Origin: Limnanthes douglasii subsp. nivea
Taxonomy: Eukaryota > Streptophyta > Magnoliopsida > Brassicales > Limnanthaceae
Direction: 5' to 3'
Assembly: GCA_036936605.1 (NCBI GenBank)
Contig: JAUPFV010000002.1
Location: 218,537,546 to 218,601,545, forward strand
Length of the DNA: 64,000 bases
The stretch's first letter is position 1. Every line of letters begins with the position of its first letter. Both the position numbers and the translations under genes were made by a program. Shown one piece after another: positions 45,196 to 53,717 of the stretch. The notes below the pieces were generated by a model, which searched no databases, was not told the origin of the DNA, and worked only from the letters and a program-made list of their open reading frames with translations.

Positions 45196-46738
45196 CATCT
45201 CAGTCGTTTGCTCTGTATCCCTATCTGAGTGGAATTCAACTAAGAAATCAGCCACAGCTTGGGCTTTGATTGCTGTTCGAGGAGAAAAATCAATATCGAA
45301 GTCCCCCAACTCTACTGACCATTTAGTCATTCTATCTGAAACGTCAGCCTTTTGAAGAACATTCTTCAAGGGAAAGGATGTCCGGACGATAATAGGATGA
45401 GCCTGAAAATAAGGCCTCATCTTCCTTGCAACAATTACCTAGACTAATGCTAATTTTTCGAGCTTTAGATAGCGTTTTTCTGCATCTATTAAGCTCTTGC
45501 TGATGTAGTACACCAGATGGGGGTAATTATCTACCTCTCTTACCAATACAGCACTGATGGCACAACTGGAAACTGCCAAGTATACGAAGAGTGTCTCTCC
45601 ATCAACAGGTTTAAATAAAGTCTTGGGAGAGGACAGATGTTTCTTAATCTCATTGAAGGCCTCATCACACTGTGAAGTCCAGTCAAATCCCTTTGCACCC
45701 TTTAAAGTTTGAAAAAACGGGGCATATCTGTTCGAAGACCTCAAGATGAATCGATTTAAAGCAGCCAACCTCCCAGTCAACCGTTGTACTTCTTTAATAT
45801 TCCGAGGAGGCTCCATTTGGAATAAAGCGTTAAGCTGGTCCGGATCGGGCTGTATCCCTTGCTCACTTATTATATACCCCAGGAATTTACCGGACTCCAC
45901 TCCAAACACACATTTCTCTGGATTTAGTTTCAAATTTACTTTTATTAAGTTAGCAAAAGTTTCTTGGAGATCCGCTAAGTGTAATTCTTCATCCATACTT
46001 TTTACCATCATGTCATCAATGTAGACTTCCATGTTTCTTCCAATTTGATCAACAAAGGCTTTGTTTACTAACCTCTGATAGGTAGCCCCAGCATTGTTGA
46101 ACCCAAATGGCATCACCTTGTAACAATGAAGACCCCTATCAGTGACAAACGTGGTGTGATCCTGATCATTTGGGTCTACTTGAATCTGATTGTACCCGGA
46201 GAAGGCATCCATGAAAGACAGAAGTGGAATCCACAAGCTGATCAATCCGGGGGACCGGGTATAAATCTTTTGGGAAAGCCCTATTGAGATCTGTGAAGTC
46301 AATGCACATACGCCACTTGCCATTTTTCTTTTTTACTAAGACCGGATTGGCTGTCCACAAAGGATACTGAGACTCCTTTATATGCCCCATTTTAGTAAGT
46401 CTGTCGACTTCTTGAACAATAACATCAGCCTTTTCCTTGGAAAAATCCCTTCTCTTTTGTACCACAAGTGCTATGTCTCTCCGGACGGATAGGTGATGTG
46501 ATATAATATCTGTTGGAACTCCGGTAACATCAGCATTGCACCAAGCAAAAACATGTCGATGGTCTTTTAGGAACTTCAACATTTTACTCTTCAGTTCGGA
46601 TGGCATTTTGGACCCTATTTTAACACTTTTTCCTTCTTCCAAAGAATGTGTTTCAACTTCTTCAATCGGTATCAACACTCCAGGGGCATCTCTGGGGTCA
46701 TCAATTTCACCCTCACCCCCAGAAAGCCCCTCAATCTG
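45196..46738 (-). pseudogene. Gypsy C reverse transcriptase and first RNase H, frameshifted
   Basis: The RT starts near 46,480 with VQKRRDFSKEKADVIVQEVD, then PVLVKKKNGKWRMCIDFTDL and FPKDLYPVPRIDQLVDST. A small deletion near 46,235 shifts frame. It continues LLSFMDAFSGYNQIQVDPND, YKVMPFGFNNAGATYQRLVN and MEVYIDDMMVKSMDEELHLA (YIDD active site), then KFLGYIISEQGIQPDPDQL. The RNase H region includes LFVYLAVSSCAISAVLVREV, YYISKSLIDAEKRYLKLEKL, a TAG at 45,441-45,439, then RMTKWSVELGDFDIDFSPRT. Gag to mid-RT is one frame (49,090 to about 46,240) apart from in-frame stops, so gag-pol was probably one polyprotein. Confidence 0.92.
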
Positions 46739-47866
46739 CTATTCTTCATTGGTACGAACTGCCCCCAATGTCCGTGGGGCCAGTGCTGTGGCATAACACT
46801 TTCTTGCAATCTTTTGGTTGCTCTGAACAACTCCCACTTGTCCTTGAACAGCATATTTCAAACATTGGTGAACTGTGGAGGCCACTGCATGCATCCTAGA
46901 GAGCCAAGACCTCCCTAGAATAGCATTATAACAAGTGGGACAATCCACCACAATAAAAAGTATTCTAACCATCTTCTTAAAAGGGCCCTTGTCCAACAAA
47001 ACTTCCTCTTGGAACTCCCCAATCACATCTGTTGAGCTTCCAGTGAAACCCACAATTGATCTGTCCGAACGCTGGATTACGGCTGGATTTTTCATCTTTT
47101 TGTAAGAGTTTAAAAATAGGATATTGGCTGAGCTTCCAGTATCCACCAAGATTCGTCTTATGTCATTGCCCCCAATGGATGCTCCTATGACAACAACATC
47201 TTCATGAGGACCTGTTATATCCCTCAAGTCATCTTCATAAAAAACAATGAAGCGAAATGGAATATGTGATTGATAGGAGGTCATGCCTCCCTCCAGCTGG
47301 GTAGCTAAAGTATGAACATGCCTCTTCCTTGAAGAAGCAGTGGGTGCTGTCATAGTATCCCCTCCGAAAATTGTGAGAGACTCAAAAAAGTTAATAAGCC
47401 CGGAGACTGTTTTACAACGTTCCTCAATGGCACCCACTCTGTTTTGAGTTGGATCAGGATCCAAGTACTCTGACTCTACATCGAATCTTTCGATTATAAC
47501 CATAGCTCCCTCCGGAGCAGATGTGCCTACATTGTTCGGACCAGCCCGATGAGCATTATCAGGCCTATTTCCTCCTCTTCTTTTGACATATGCCCCCAGC
47601 TTTCCTCTTTCAATTAAATTCTGAACTTCTTGTTTTAAAGCAATACAATTGTCAGTGATATGGCCAGTATCATTATGGTACTAGCAGAAGGAATTGTTAC
47701 GATGTTCCATAGGAGATTGCAGTGCAGCCGACCTTCTATAGTGCACTTCTTCCTTTGTTTTGTCATAAATGGTGGCCATACTCTCTTTTAACTCTGCAAA
47801 CCACTCCGGTTGAACCCAAGGCCCTCTCTTATTTCTAGATTGTTGACTATGGGCAGGCGCAGCTGG
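46739..47866 (-). pseudogene. Gypsy C protease region
   Basis: A C-x-x-x linker with YHNDTGHITDNCIALKQEV (47,620-47,680) is preceded by TAG at 47,683-47,681. The protease is open at 46,739-47,503: GPHEDVVVIGASIGGNDIRR, ILVDTGSSANILFLNSYKKM (DTG), VIGEFQEEVLLDKGPFKKMV and VVDCPTCYNAILGRSWLSRM, then QCLKYAVQGQVGVVQSNQKI. It ends at TAG 46,741-46,739, also in frame with the downstream RT. An aspartic protease that would mature the polyprotein. Confidence 0.9.
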
Positions 47867-49090
47867 CTAAGACTGAGCTTTAGCTCTGTTATGACCTTGC
47901 CTGGCCTCCTTTGCCTTGTTTTCGGACTGATTTTGGTTGGGGTTTGGTGCAACCGGGGCAGACCTCACCTGCCTGTGCACCCTAGTTTTCTTTGTTTCAT
48001 CAACGTTGATTTGCTTTCCGACCTGATTCAGTAGACCTCCCCAAGTTATGGCTTTCTTTCTGGTCACTGAATCAACTAAATTTCCAGGGTTTAAGCCCTG
48101 TCTCAAAGATGCTATGGCTACTTGCTCAAAGCAATTAGCCAACCCGTTTTTGGCGTTTACAAAACGACTTATATATTCTTTCAGTGATTCGTTCGGTTCT
48201 TGGGCACAATTGATAATCGTGTCCCCATTTCCCTTCAATTCCTTACTTCCAACGAATTGCCTTCGAAAGGCCACCCAAAAGGTATCGAAATTTCTGATGC
48301 AGCCTTGTGGCAGGCTGTTATACCACTTCAGAGCACTCCCCGTAAAGGATTGGGAGAATGCTCTACAGAGTAACTTGTCGCCATCGTCGAAATTCATCAT
48401 AAAGTTTTTAAATTGTTCCAAGTGGTTGTCCGGATCTTTACTGCCATCGTATTTCTCCATTTTTGTACTATCGAACCTCTTAGGGAGGTTTCCGGACATG
48501 ATCTTGGAAGACAATGGAGATTGTCTCTAATTCCGGCCATGACTAAAAACGGCATCCTCATTGGGAGTTGCAAAGATACCTGGTTCATCATGGAAGGCAA
48601 AAGGATCGACCAACATCCGGTCTACGTGTCTCCGGCTATGAGATGATCCTTTGCCTATATTCCTCTTTAACTTCCCATGTCTATCCCTTTTTCTTGAATA
48701 CTTTTTAATAAACTTTTGTTTCTTTTTAGATCGACCCTCGTCGCTGCTGGAGGACAAGGATTCTTCAACTCCATCTTCGTCCGAGGAGCTATTGGAAGAC
48801 TCTGAGTCTGAATCAGACCTCTCCACTGGCTTGGACCGGTGAGACTTTTTGGAGCTAACATGAGTCTTCTTGGTACTCACATGGGTCTTCGAAGGCTCAT
48901 GCTCTCTAGGGTTGTCGGTATGATGAGCAACTGATGCCTTTGACTTCTCTTTTATGCCTATCTTTTCCATTTCTGCCCTCAGAGCTTCTATCTCGCCCTT
49001 TAATCTATCACGCTCCTCGATGGTATATTTATCATTTTCACCCACCACTTCAAGCAAAGCTGGTGGTACTTTCGGGGCGTCCGGATTCAT
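47867..49090 (-). pseudogene. Gypsy C gag, one internal TAG
   Basis: It starts MNPDAPKVPPALLEVVGEND. A short coiled coil (RDRLKGEIEALRAEMEKIGI) is followed by a Ser/Arg/Lys-rich region and TAG at 48,529-48,527. The gag core then reads NLPKRFDSTKMEKYDGSKDP, FKNFMMNFDDGDKLLCRAFS, SALKWYNSLPQGCIRNFDTF, AFRRQFVGSKELKGN and LKEYISRFVNAKNGLANCFE. It terminates at a TAG (47,869-47,867) that is also in frame with the protease. Structural protein of the virus-like particle. Confidence 0.9.
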
Positions 49091-49142
49091 TCAGACTGAT
49101 TTTTTCTGATGGTGTCGAATGCTAGATTCAGGCACCGTCGTG

Positions 49143-49160
49143 CTCCCACTGTGGTCGCCA
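49143..49160 (-). other. Gypsy C primer binding site
   Basis: TGGCGACCACAGTGGGAG on the minus strand, 4 bp inside the 5' LTR. The TGG start pairs with a tRNA CCA end. Gypsy A shares only the TGGCGA start, so the two elements may use different tRNAs. I do not assign the tRNA. Confidence 0.8.
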
Positions 49161-49164
49161 ATTT

Positions 49165-49633
49165 TGTGTGGTTTATTTTTATCTGAGGGTAAGTTTGTAA
49201 TTTTTGTTTAGAGTTGTGTGGAAGTTTGTGAGTATTTAATGTTTGGGTAGAGTGTAGAGGGAGAATTAAGCAGCCTGGTTGTATTTAATTTTCATTACCC
49301 TCATTTGGGTAGAGTGTAGAGGGAGAATTAAGCATCATGGTTGTATTTAATTTTCATTACCCTCATTTAATGTTGGTGGTTGGGTATTTATACCCTTACA
49401 TTTGGGCCTTATGGACTTTCGGGTCGTGTTTAATGGACCCGGGTCGAGCTTAAGTATCCATAAGTTCAAAGTAGGAGAGTAGGCAGCTTAGTCAAGAAGT
49501 GATTATGTTTTAAGTACTTTAGTTCTGTTCGAACAGTCCAGTGGATGATGGTGTCCGAACTGCCCCTGTCCGGTTAGATAAACATTGTCCGAACTGACCC
49601 GGTCCAAAGTGGTGACAGAATCCGGACTCATCA
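49165..49633 (-). repeat. Gypsy C 5' LTR
   Basis: 469 bp, starts TGATGAGTCC on the minus strand and ends ACCACACA. TATAAATA at 49,392-49,385. It differs from the 3' LTR at about 13 positions by eye. Confidence 0.95.
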
Positions 49634-50609
49634 GTATGTAGATGATATGTTGGTTGCTAGTAAAGACAAGGCAAAAATTAAATCATTCAAAGAAATATTG
49701 AGAAACAGGTTTGGGAACCTTTATCACAAAAAGGTTTTCTAAAAAAGATACTTCAAAGGTTTGGTATAACAGAGGTAAAGCCAGTCACTTGTCCAATTAC
49801 TCAACACTTTAAAGTAACATTTTTAAGGTTGATGTTGAAGGCATTGAGATGTAAAATATGGAATACATAGTTTATTTGAATGTTGTGAGAAGTATAATGT
49901 ATGTCATGGTCTATAGTAGGCCTAATTTGGATTATGCTTCAAGCTTGGTGAGCATATTCATGACAAATCCCTCATGCAAACATTGATAGTTTATAAAGTG
50001 GGTTCTGAGGCCTATCAAATGATTTACTAGTCTGGAATAGATGTGTAGATAGGCTGGTTTAGGAATGGAAGGTGTTGAGGGCTTTGTTGATTCTGATTAT
50101 GTTGGTTGTCTAAACACTATGAAATTTTAGGGTAGATATATGTTTGTGATGTTCGATAGTTTTGTAATTTAAAGTTAGTCTTCAACCCGTAGTAGAAGTA
50201 TCCTTCATTGAAACTGAATATATAATTATTCCCAGAGAAATAAATAAAGCTATGTGGTTTAAAGGAATATCGAGGGAGCTTGGAGTGCAGCAGGAAATTC
50301 ATATGGTGCACTGTGATAACTAGAGTGCAATACACTTGTCCAAGAATCATGTGTTTCATGAACGGACTGAGCACGTTGATGTTAGACTTCATTTCATTTG
50401 AAGTTATTTGGAGAATAGATAGATTTTCCTAGTAAAGGTTCATACGGATGACAACCCAACAAATATGTTTATCAAACCAAGGACAATGAGCAAGTTAAAG
50501 CACTACTTGAAGTTGGTTCATATCCGAAGTATCGGAGGCCCTTGCAAAAGACCACGAAGAGTCACAAATGTATTTTATTTTGTGAAGTCAAAACCAAGAT
50601 AGAGAATTA
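49634..50609 (+). pseudogene. Copia C RT end and RNase H
   Basis: YVDDMLVASKDKAKIKSFKE resumes the RT right after gypsy C. The stretch to 50,190 is broken. RNase H is clear from about 50,200: IETEYIIIPREINKAMWFKG, ISRELGVQQEIHMVHCDN, SAIHLSKNHVFHERTEHVDV and VKVHTDDNPTNMFIKPRTMS, matching the copia RNase H (family TEAEY, HCDSQSAIHL, HVDVRLHF, T-DNPAD-FTK). Stops mark decay. Confidence 0.88.
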
Positions 50610-51550
50610 TGAAAGTATAGTTTTGGTTGTATTGACATATGCGTCAACGAGACATCGACTGTATAACATAGGCATTACCGAGGCATAAGTTGTTTTGGTT
50701 AAGGTATTGGATGCTTAAGTCCGAAACCATTTGTCAAAGCTGAGCAACTAATTATAACATAATGTTATCATCCAATGCATTGACTGCATCATCTAGGAAG
50801 TTATTGGTAGACCGAGCAGTCCATCTGCTAGGAAGCCTTTGACAAAGGTATTGTCTACTACGGTTGAGAAGACTTTGGTAAATCCAAGCGAGGTCATAAA
50901 CATAGGGCCCTTCAAATGAGGTGAATGATGTTTTAGACTGAAGGACTGCGGATGAGGTAAATTATGCACTAGAAAAGAAGTTGACATCCAGGTTTTGAGT
51001 TGTTAAGTGTGACTGTTGGTATAAGATGTCAGTAGTGGTTAGATCGATCTTATGTTACACGAAAATTAGTTACTCTTTGTTACAAAAGAATTGGTCATTC
51101 CCGTTGAGGAGTTTGTTACATTCTGTTTTGGAGAGATATTGACGCCAAACATTATAAATAGTATTATTTAGACTTCGAAGAAGTTGACGGGACTTTAGTA
51201 GAGTGTGCAATAAAGATTAAGAGAAAAAATACTTAGTTGATCAAAGAGTGATTTTGGAAGAGTATGGAGTGTTAGCTCTAGAATTTGGAGTTTCTGCAAA
51301 TACTATTTTTCTCTGTTATCTTAATCTTGTATACCGTTGTTACTTTTGATCAACTATGAGAATAAAATTAGTTGTGGCTTAGAGTGGTCGTATGCAAATT
51401 GTTGAACCATTATAAAAGAGTTTGTTCTACTTTCTCTTACTCTATTATTGTTTCTTTTATATTCCAGTATAATTACTACGTGCTTAGTAGCATAGTTCTT
51501 AGAACGACCAATTTGAAGCCTGAATAGATCGAATAAACTTGCTCATATCA
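50610..51550 (+). repeat. Copia C 3' LTR
   Basis: 941 bp, starts TGAAAGTATAG after the purine-rich AAGATAGAGAATTA, ends CTCATATCA. It aligns with 29,319-30,265. Confidence 0.8.
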
Positions 51551-52314
51551 TCATATTATTCTTAGGAATGCCAATAAGAACATGTATCACTGAAACAAAT
51601 AACTCAGGAGAGATATGGTTTCATGTATAAGGCCTTTTATTAAAGACAATTTCATATTATTATTAATAATAAAAAAACTAAGACATTGGATAGTTCAGAA
51701 ATGGATTGTTTAGACAAGCGGATAACCACCAAATGTAGAACATAACACATCATCTCACGTGATCATAAATTTTAATGAGTTGAATTTTAATATGATCACA
51801 AATTTTAATGAGTTGAATTTTAATATATTTATGATTAGTATGATATCCAGACGCTAGGTTTTGAGAAATTATATTGTTATTAGAAATCTTTATTTATTCA
51901 GTAACAACCGATTTTAGTCCATCTTTTCGCTTTCGAAACAAACAAGAAGGAAGACTGAACCTCACCTCGAGTATTTTTCGGTTGGAATTTCTCTTCATGG
52001 ATAGACTAGTGAAGTGTCGGAGTAATGAATAAAATATGTATTAATAAAAATACATACGTAGATATCAGATTTATTCTGAATACATTTAAATTAGAAATAA
52101 ACAAAGCAAAATATAGTTTTATCGGATAGCAAATTAAAAAAATAGCTTTTTTTCAATTAGGGAGAAAAATAAATAATTTAAAAAACTAATTATAAAAAAA
52201 AGGTCGAATTTGATTATTATTTTTATATAATAAAAATCCTCCAAAAAAACCGAATTGAAAACTTATAAAAAATATAAAACCAAAAGCAACAAATCACCTA
52301 TTCCAGAATTACAG
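51551..52314. other. AT-rich spacer, no gene seen
   Basis: About 760 bp. It holds a short local duplication of AATTTTAATGAGTTGAATTT (51,768-51,822) and no coding signal. Confidence 0.5.
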
Positions 52315-52329
52315 AATCACGACTTTTAT

Positions 52330-52426
52330 GGCGTTGGTTTGCAGGCTATCGCGTCAGACTGGCGGTTTACCCTGTGCGCACTCATTGCACTTTGAGTAGC
52401 GGCTGCGGGTTCCCTCCGGAAAAAAA
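52330..52426 (+). mobile_element. 5'-truncated tRNA-derived SINE with 15-bp TSD
   Basis: GGCGTTGGTTTGCAGGCTAT ... GCGGGTTCCCTCCGG plus A8-9 matches the 3' ~95 bp of the full SINE at 60,864-61,088. Flanking direct repeats AATCACGACTTTTAT (52,315-52,329) and AATCGCGACTTTTAT (52,427-52,441) differ at one base. The tRNA-like head is missing. Confidence 0.9.
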
Positions 52427-52554
52427 AATCGCGACTTTTATCTTGCAGTATTTATAGTATTTATAGTATTTATTCGCATTATATAAAATGATTCATAATC
52501 CATAAAAGTGTATAAATTTAAATTTGAAAATACAAAACTTCCAACATTTCTACT

Positions 52555-52860
52555 ATTAACCCAGGCCCGGCGGGTTCGAACACAACGTGTAGCATGATAA
52601 TTGGGCCACTAGCGGCCACCTGCAGGGGGACATCATCCGGATCAGCAAACTATGAAGGCTCTTCATGCTAACAAGCCTTAAGACACGAAGAGACAGCAGC
52701 ACACCTCGCTGCAAAACCATGGGCTACAACTGACCTAGCTGGACTTCTAGATCTGACCTGTCTAAGCTTAGGCATAACAATCCTCTTCAACCTTCTATCC
52801 ATTCCAATGGCAGAGTTAGCATCAGACTCACCAGAAGTTTTACAGCATTCCTTGTTTTAA
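52555..52860 (-). pseudogene. Unidentified coding-like fragment
   Basis: On the minus strand an open stretch of ~60 codons starts KECCKTSGESDANSAIGMDR and includes KRIVMPKLRQVRSRSPARSV and HGFAARCAAVSSCLKAC. TAG follows, then a second TAG after HEEPS, then DPDDVPLQVAASGPIIMLHV in the same frame. Composition is more GC-rich than the surroundings and codon-like. I do not recognise the family. It may be a gene relic or the last exon of a gene whose other parts are gone; it has no link to the DUF1677 gene that I can show. Confidence 0.35.
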
Positions 52861-53366
52861 TGATTTAACTTCCTAAATTTTGGTGTCCAAAAATATTTAT
52901 AAAATTTCACAATGTGGGGGGAAGTTTTTTATAATCTCCAGCAGACAGAAATAATTTATTTTCATATAGAATTTCATGTTATTTGTTCTGACATCACTTG
53001 TCATTACAGCCTCTGTACAGAAGTTGCAATATTCAAGCTTGAGGTTGGATAGGATTTTGTAGTATATAATATTATATAAAGTATGGTCTTTTAAAGCTTT
53101 TATTGGTTTGAATCCAATCGGTACTCTAAATAATAGAATTCTGAACATAAAATTCCATATCCATATCATCATCATCTAAGGATCAGACAAGAATGTTGCT
53201 TGTATAACCCATAAAACCATCCTAAATTGTTGAATAAACAGCTAAAAACTCAAACAGATTAAAAATTAAATTGAACCAGAACATAGAACATTTCTCACTT
53301 TTTTTCAAACCCTTTTACAGATCTTCAACCTAAAGCTCAAGAAAATGGTTTTTCAAAAACCAATTA

Positions 53367-53717
53367 TTAGTACAGTTTAGTACTAGCTGATCTACCGAAT
53401 TTTTTAGAAGAAGAAGTCGAATTTTTCGAAGTCGAACCATTCAATTCACCTGATCTTCTTCTCAACATCTGCCTCATTCCATCAGCAACTCGAACCGCAG
53501 GGTTCGATTTAAATTTCCCACAAAAAGACATATGAGCTCGAACAGCATCTTCAATGGCCGACCCGTTTCCCCTGTTTATAACTTCGTCTCTCACTGATTC
53601 TGAACATAACCCGCATAGCCATTTTCCGTTGAAATCCGACTTTACTTTGATTATGTAATCTTGTGTACAATCTTCTTGCAGCCCACAACACTCGCATTTG
53701 GCCGATTCGATCTCCAT
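53367..53717 (-). CDS. DUF1677 family protein, intact, single exon
   Basis: 116 aa, ATG at 53,717. The N-terminal Cys cluster (MEIESAKCECCGLQEDCTQD) is followed by YIIKVKSDFNGKWLCGLCSE and VRDEVINRG, matching plant DUF1677 (CxCCG...EECT...W-CGLC...VKDE). The centre AVRAHMSFCGKFKSNPAVRV is the conserved middle of the family. A Ser/Lys-rich, probably disordered tail ends it. The conserved cysteines suggest metal binding; no biochemical function is established that I know of. No intron, no stop. The gene stands alone, 0.8 kb from the SINE fragment and 2.7 kb from copia D. It is the best candidate for a functional host gene in the window. Confidence 0.9.
   Translation of the reverse strand: MEIESAKCECCGLQEDCTQDYIIKVKSDFNGKWLCGLCSESVRDEVINRGNGSAIEDAVRAHMSFCGKFKSNPAVRVADGMRQMLRRRSGELNGSTSKNSTSSSKKFGRSASTKLY

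Larger units (their letters stand above)
39072..49633 (-). mobile_element. Gypsy C: young Tat-lineage Ty3/gypsy with antisense gene, minus strand
   Basis: 10,562 bp. LTRs at 39,072-39,541 (3') and 49,165-49,633 (5'), TG...CA ends, perfect TSD GTATG at 39,067-39,071 and 49,634-49,638. PBS TGGCGACCACAGTGGGAG (49,160-49,143) and PPT AAAAAAGGGGCTAC (39,555-39,542). Minus-strand order is gag, protease, RT, RNase H, archaeal-type RNase H, integrase. A plus-strand spliced gene lies between integrase and the 3' LTR, as in Grande/Retand-type Tat elements. The LTRs differ by about 13 substitutions and one indel in 469 bp by eye. A few frameshifts and stop codons, nearly all TAG, make this copy defective. 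Confidence 0.95.
29319..51550 (+). mobile_element. Copia C: old Tork-like Ty1/copia element, host of two nested gypsy insertions
   Basis: The two LTRs (29,319-30,265 and 50,610-51,550) enclose gag, protease, integrase, RT and RNase H in copia order on the plus strand. Removing gypsy A (31,706-37,607) and gypsy C (39,072-49,633) with their 5-bp TSDs leaves about 5.76 kb, a normal size. The primer site TAGTATTAGAGC (30,272-30,283) is a decayed TGGTATCAGAGC, the initiator-tRNA-Met type. The sequence AAGATAGAGAATTAT before the 3' LTR corresponds to the polypurine tract AAGGTGGAGAATT common in this group. The LTRs are strongly diverged, so the element is old. TSD not resolved. Confidence 0.85.

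Noticed and set aside
44945..45355. Plus-strand frame of 136 codons opposite gypsy C RNase H
   Set aside because: The minus strand carries the conserved RNase H motifs; the plus frame is a shadow.
29314..51555. A 5-bp TSD for copia C
   Set aside because: The flanks (ACTTA and TCATA with my boundaries) do not match; either the ends are off by a few bases or the TSD has decayed, so I do not claim one.
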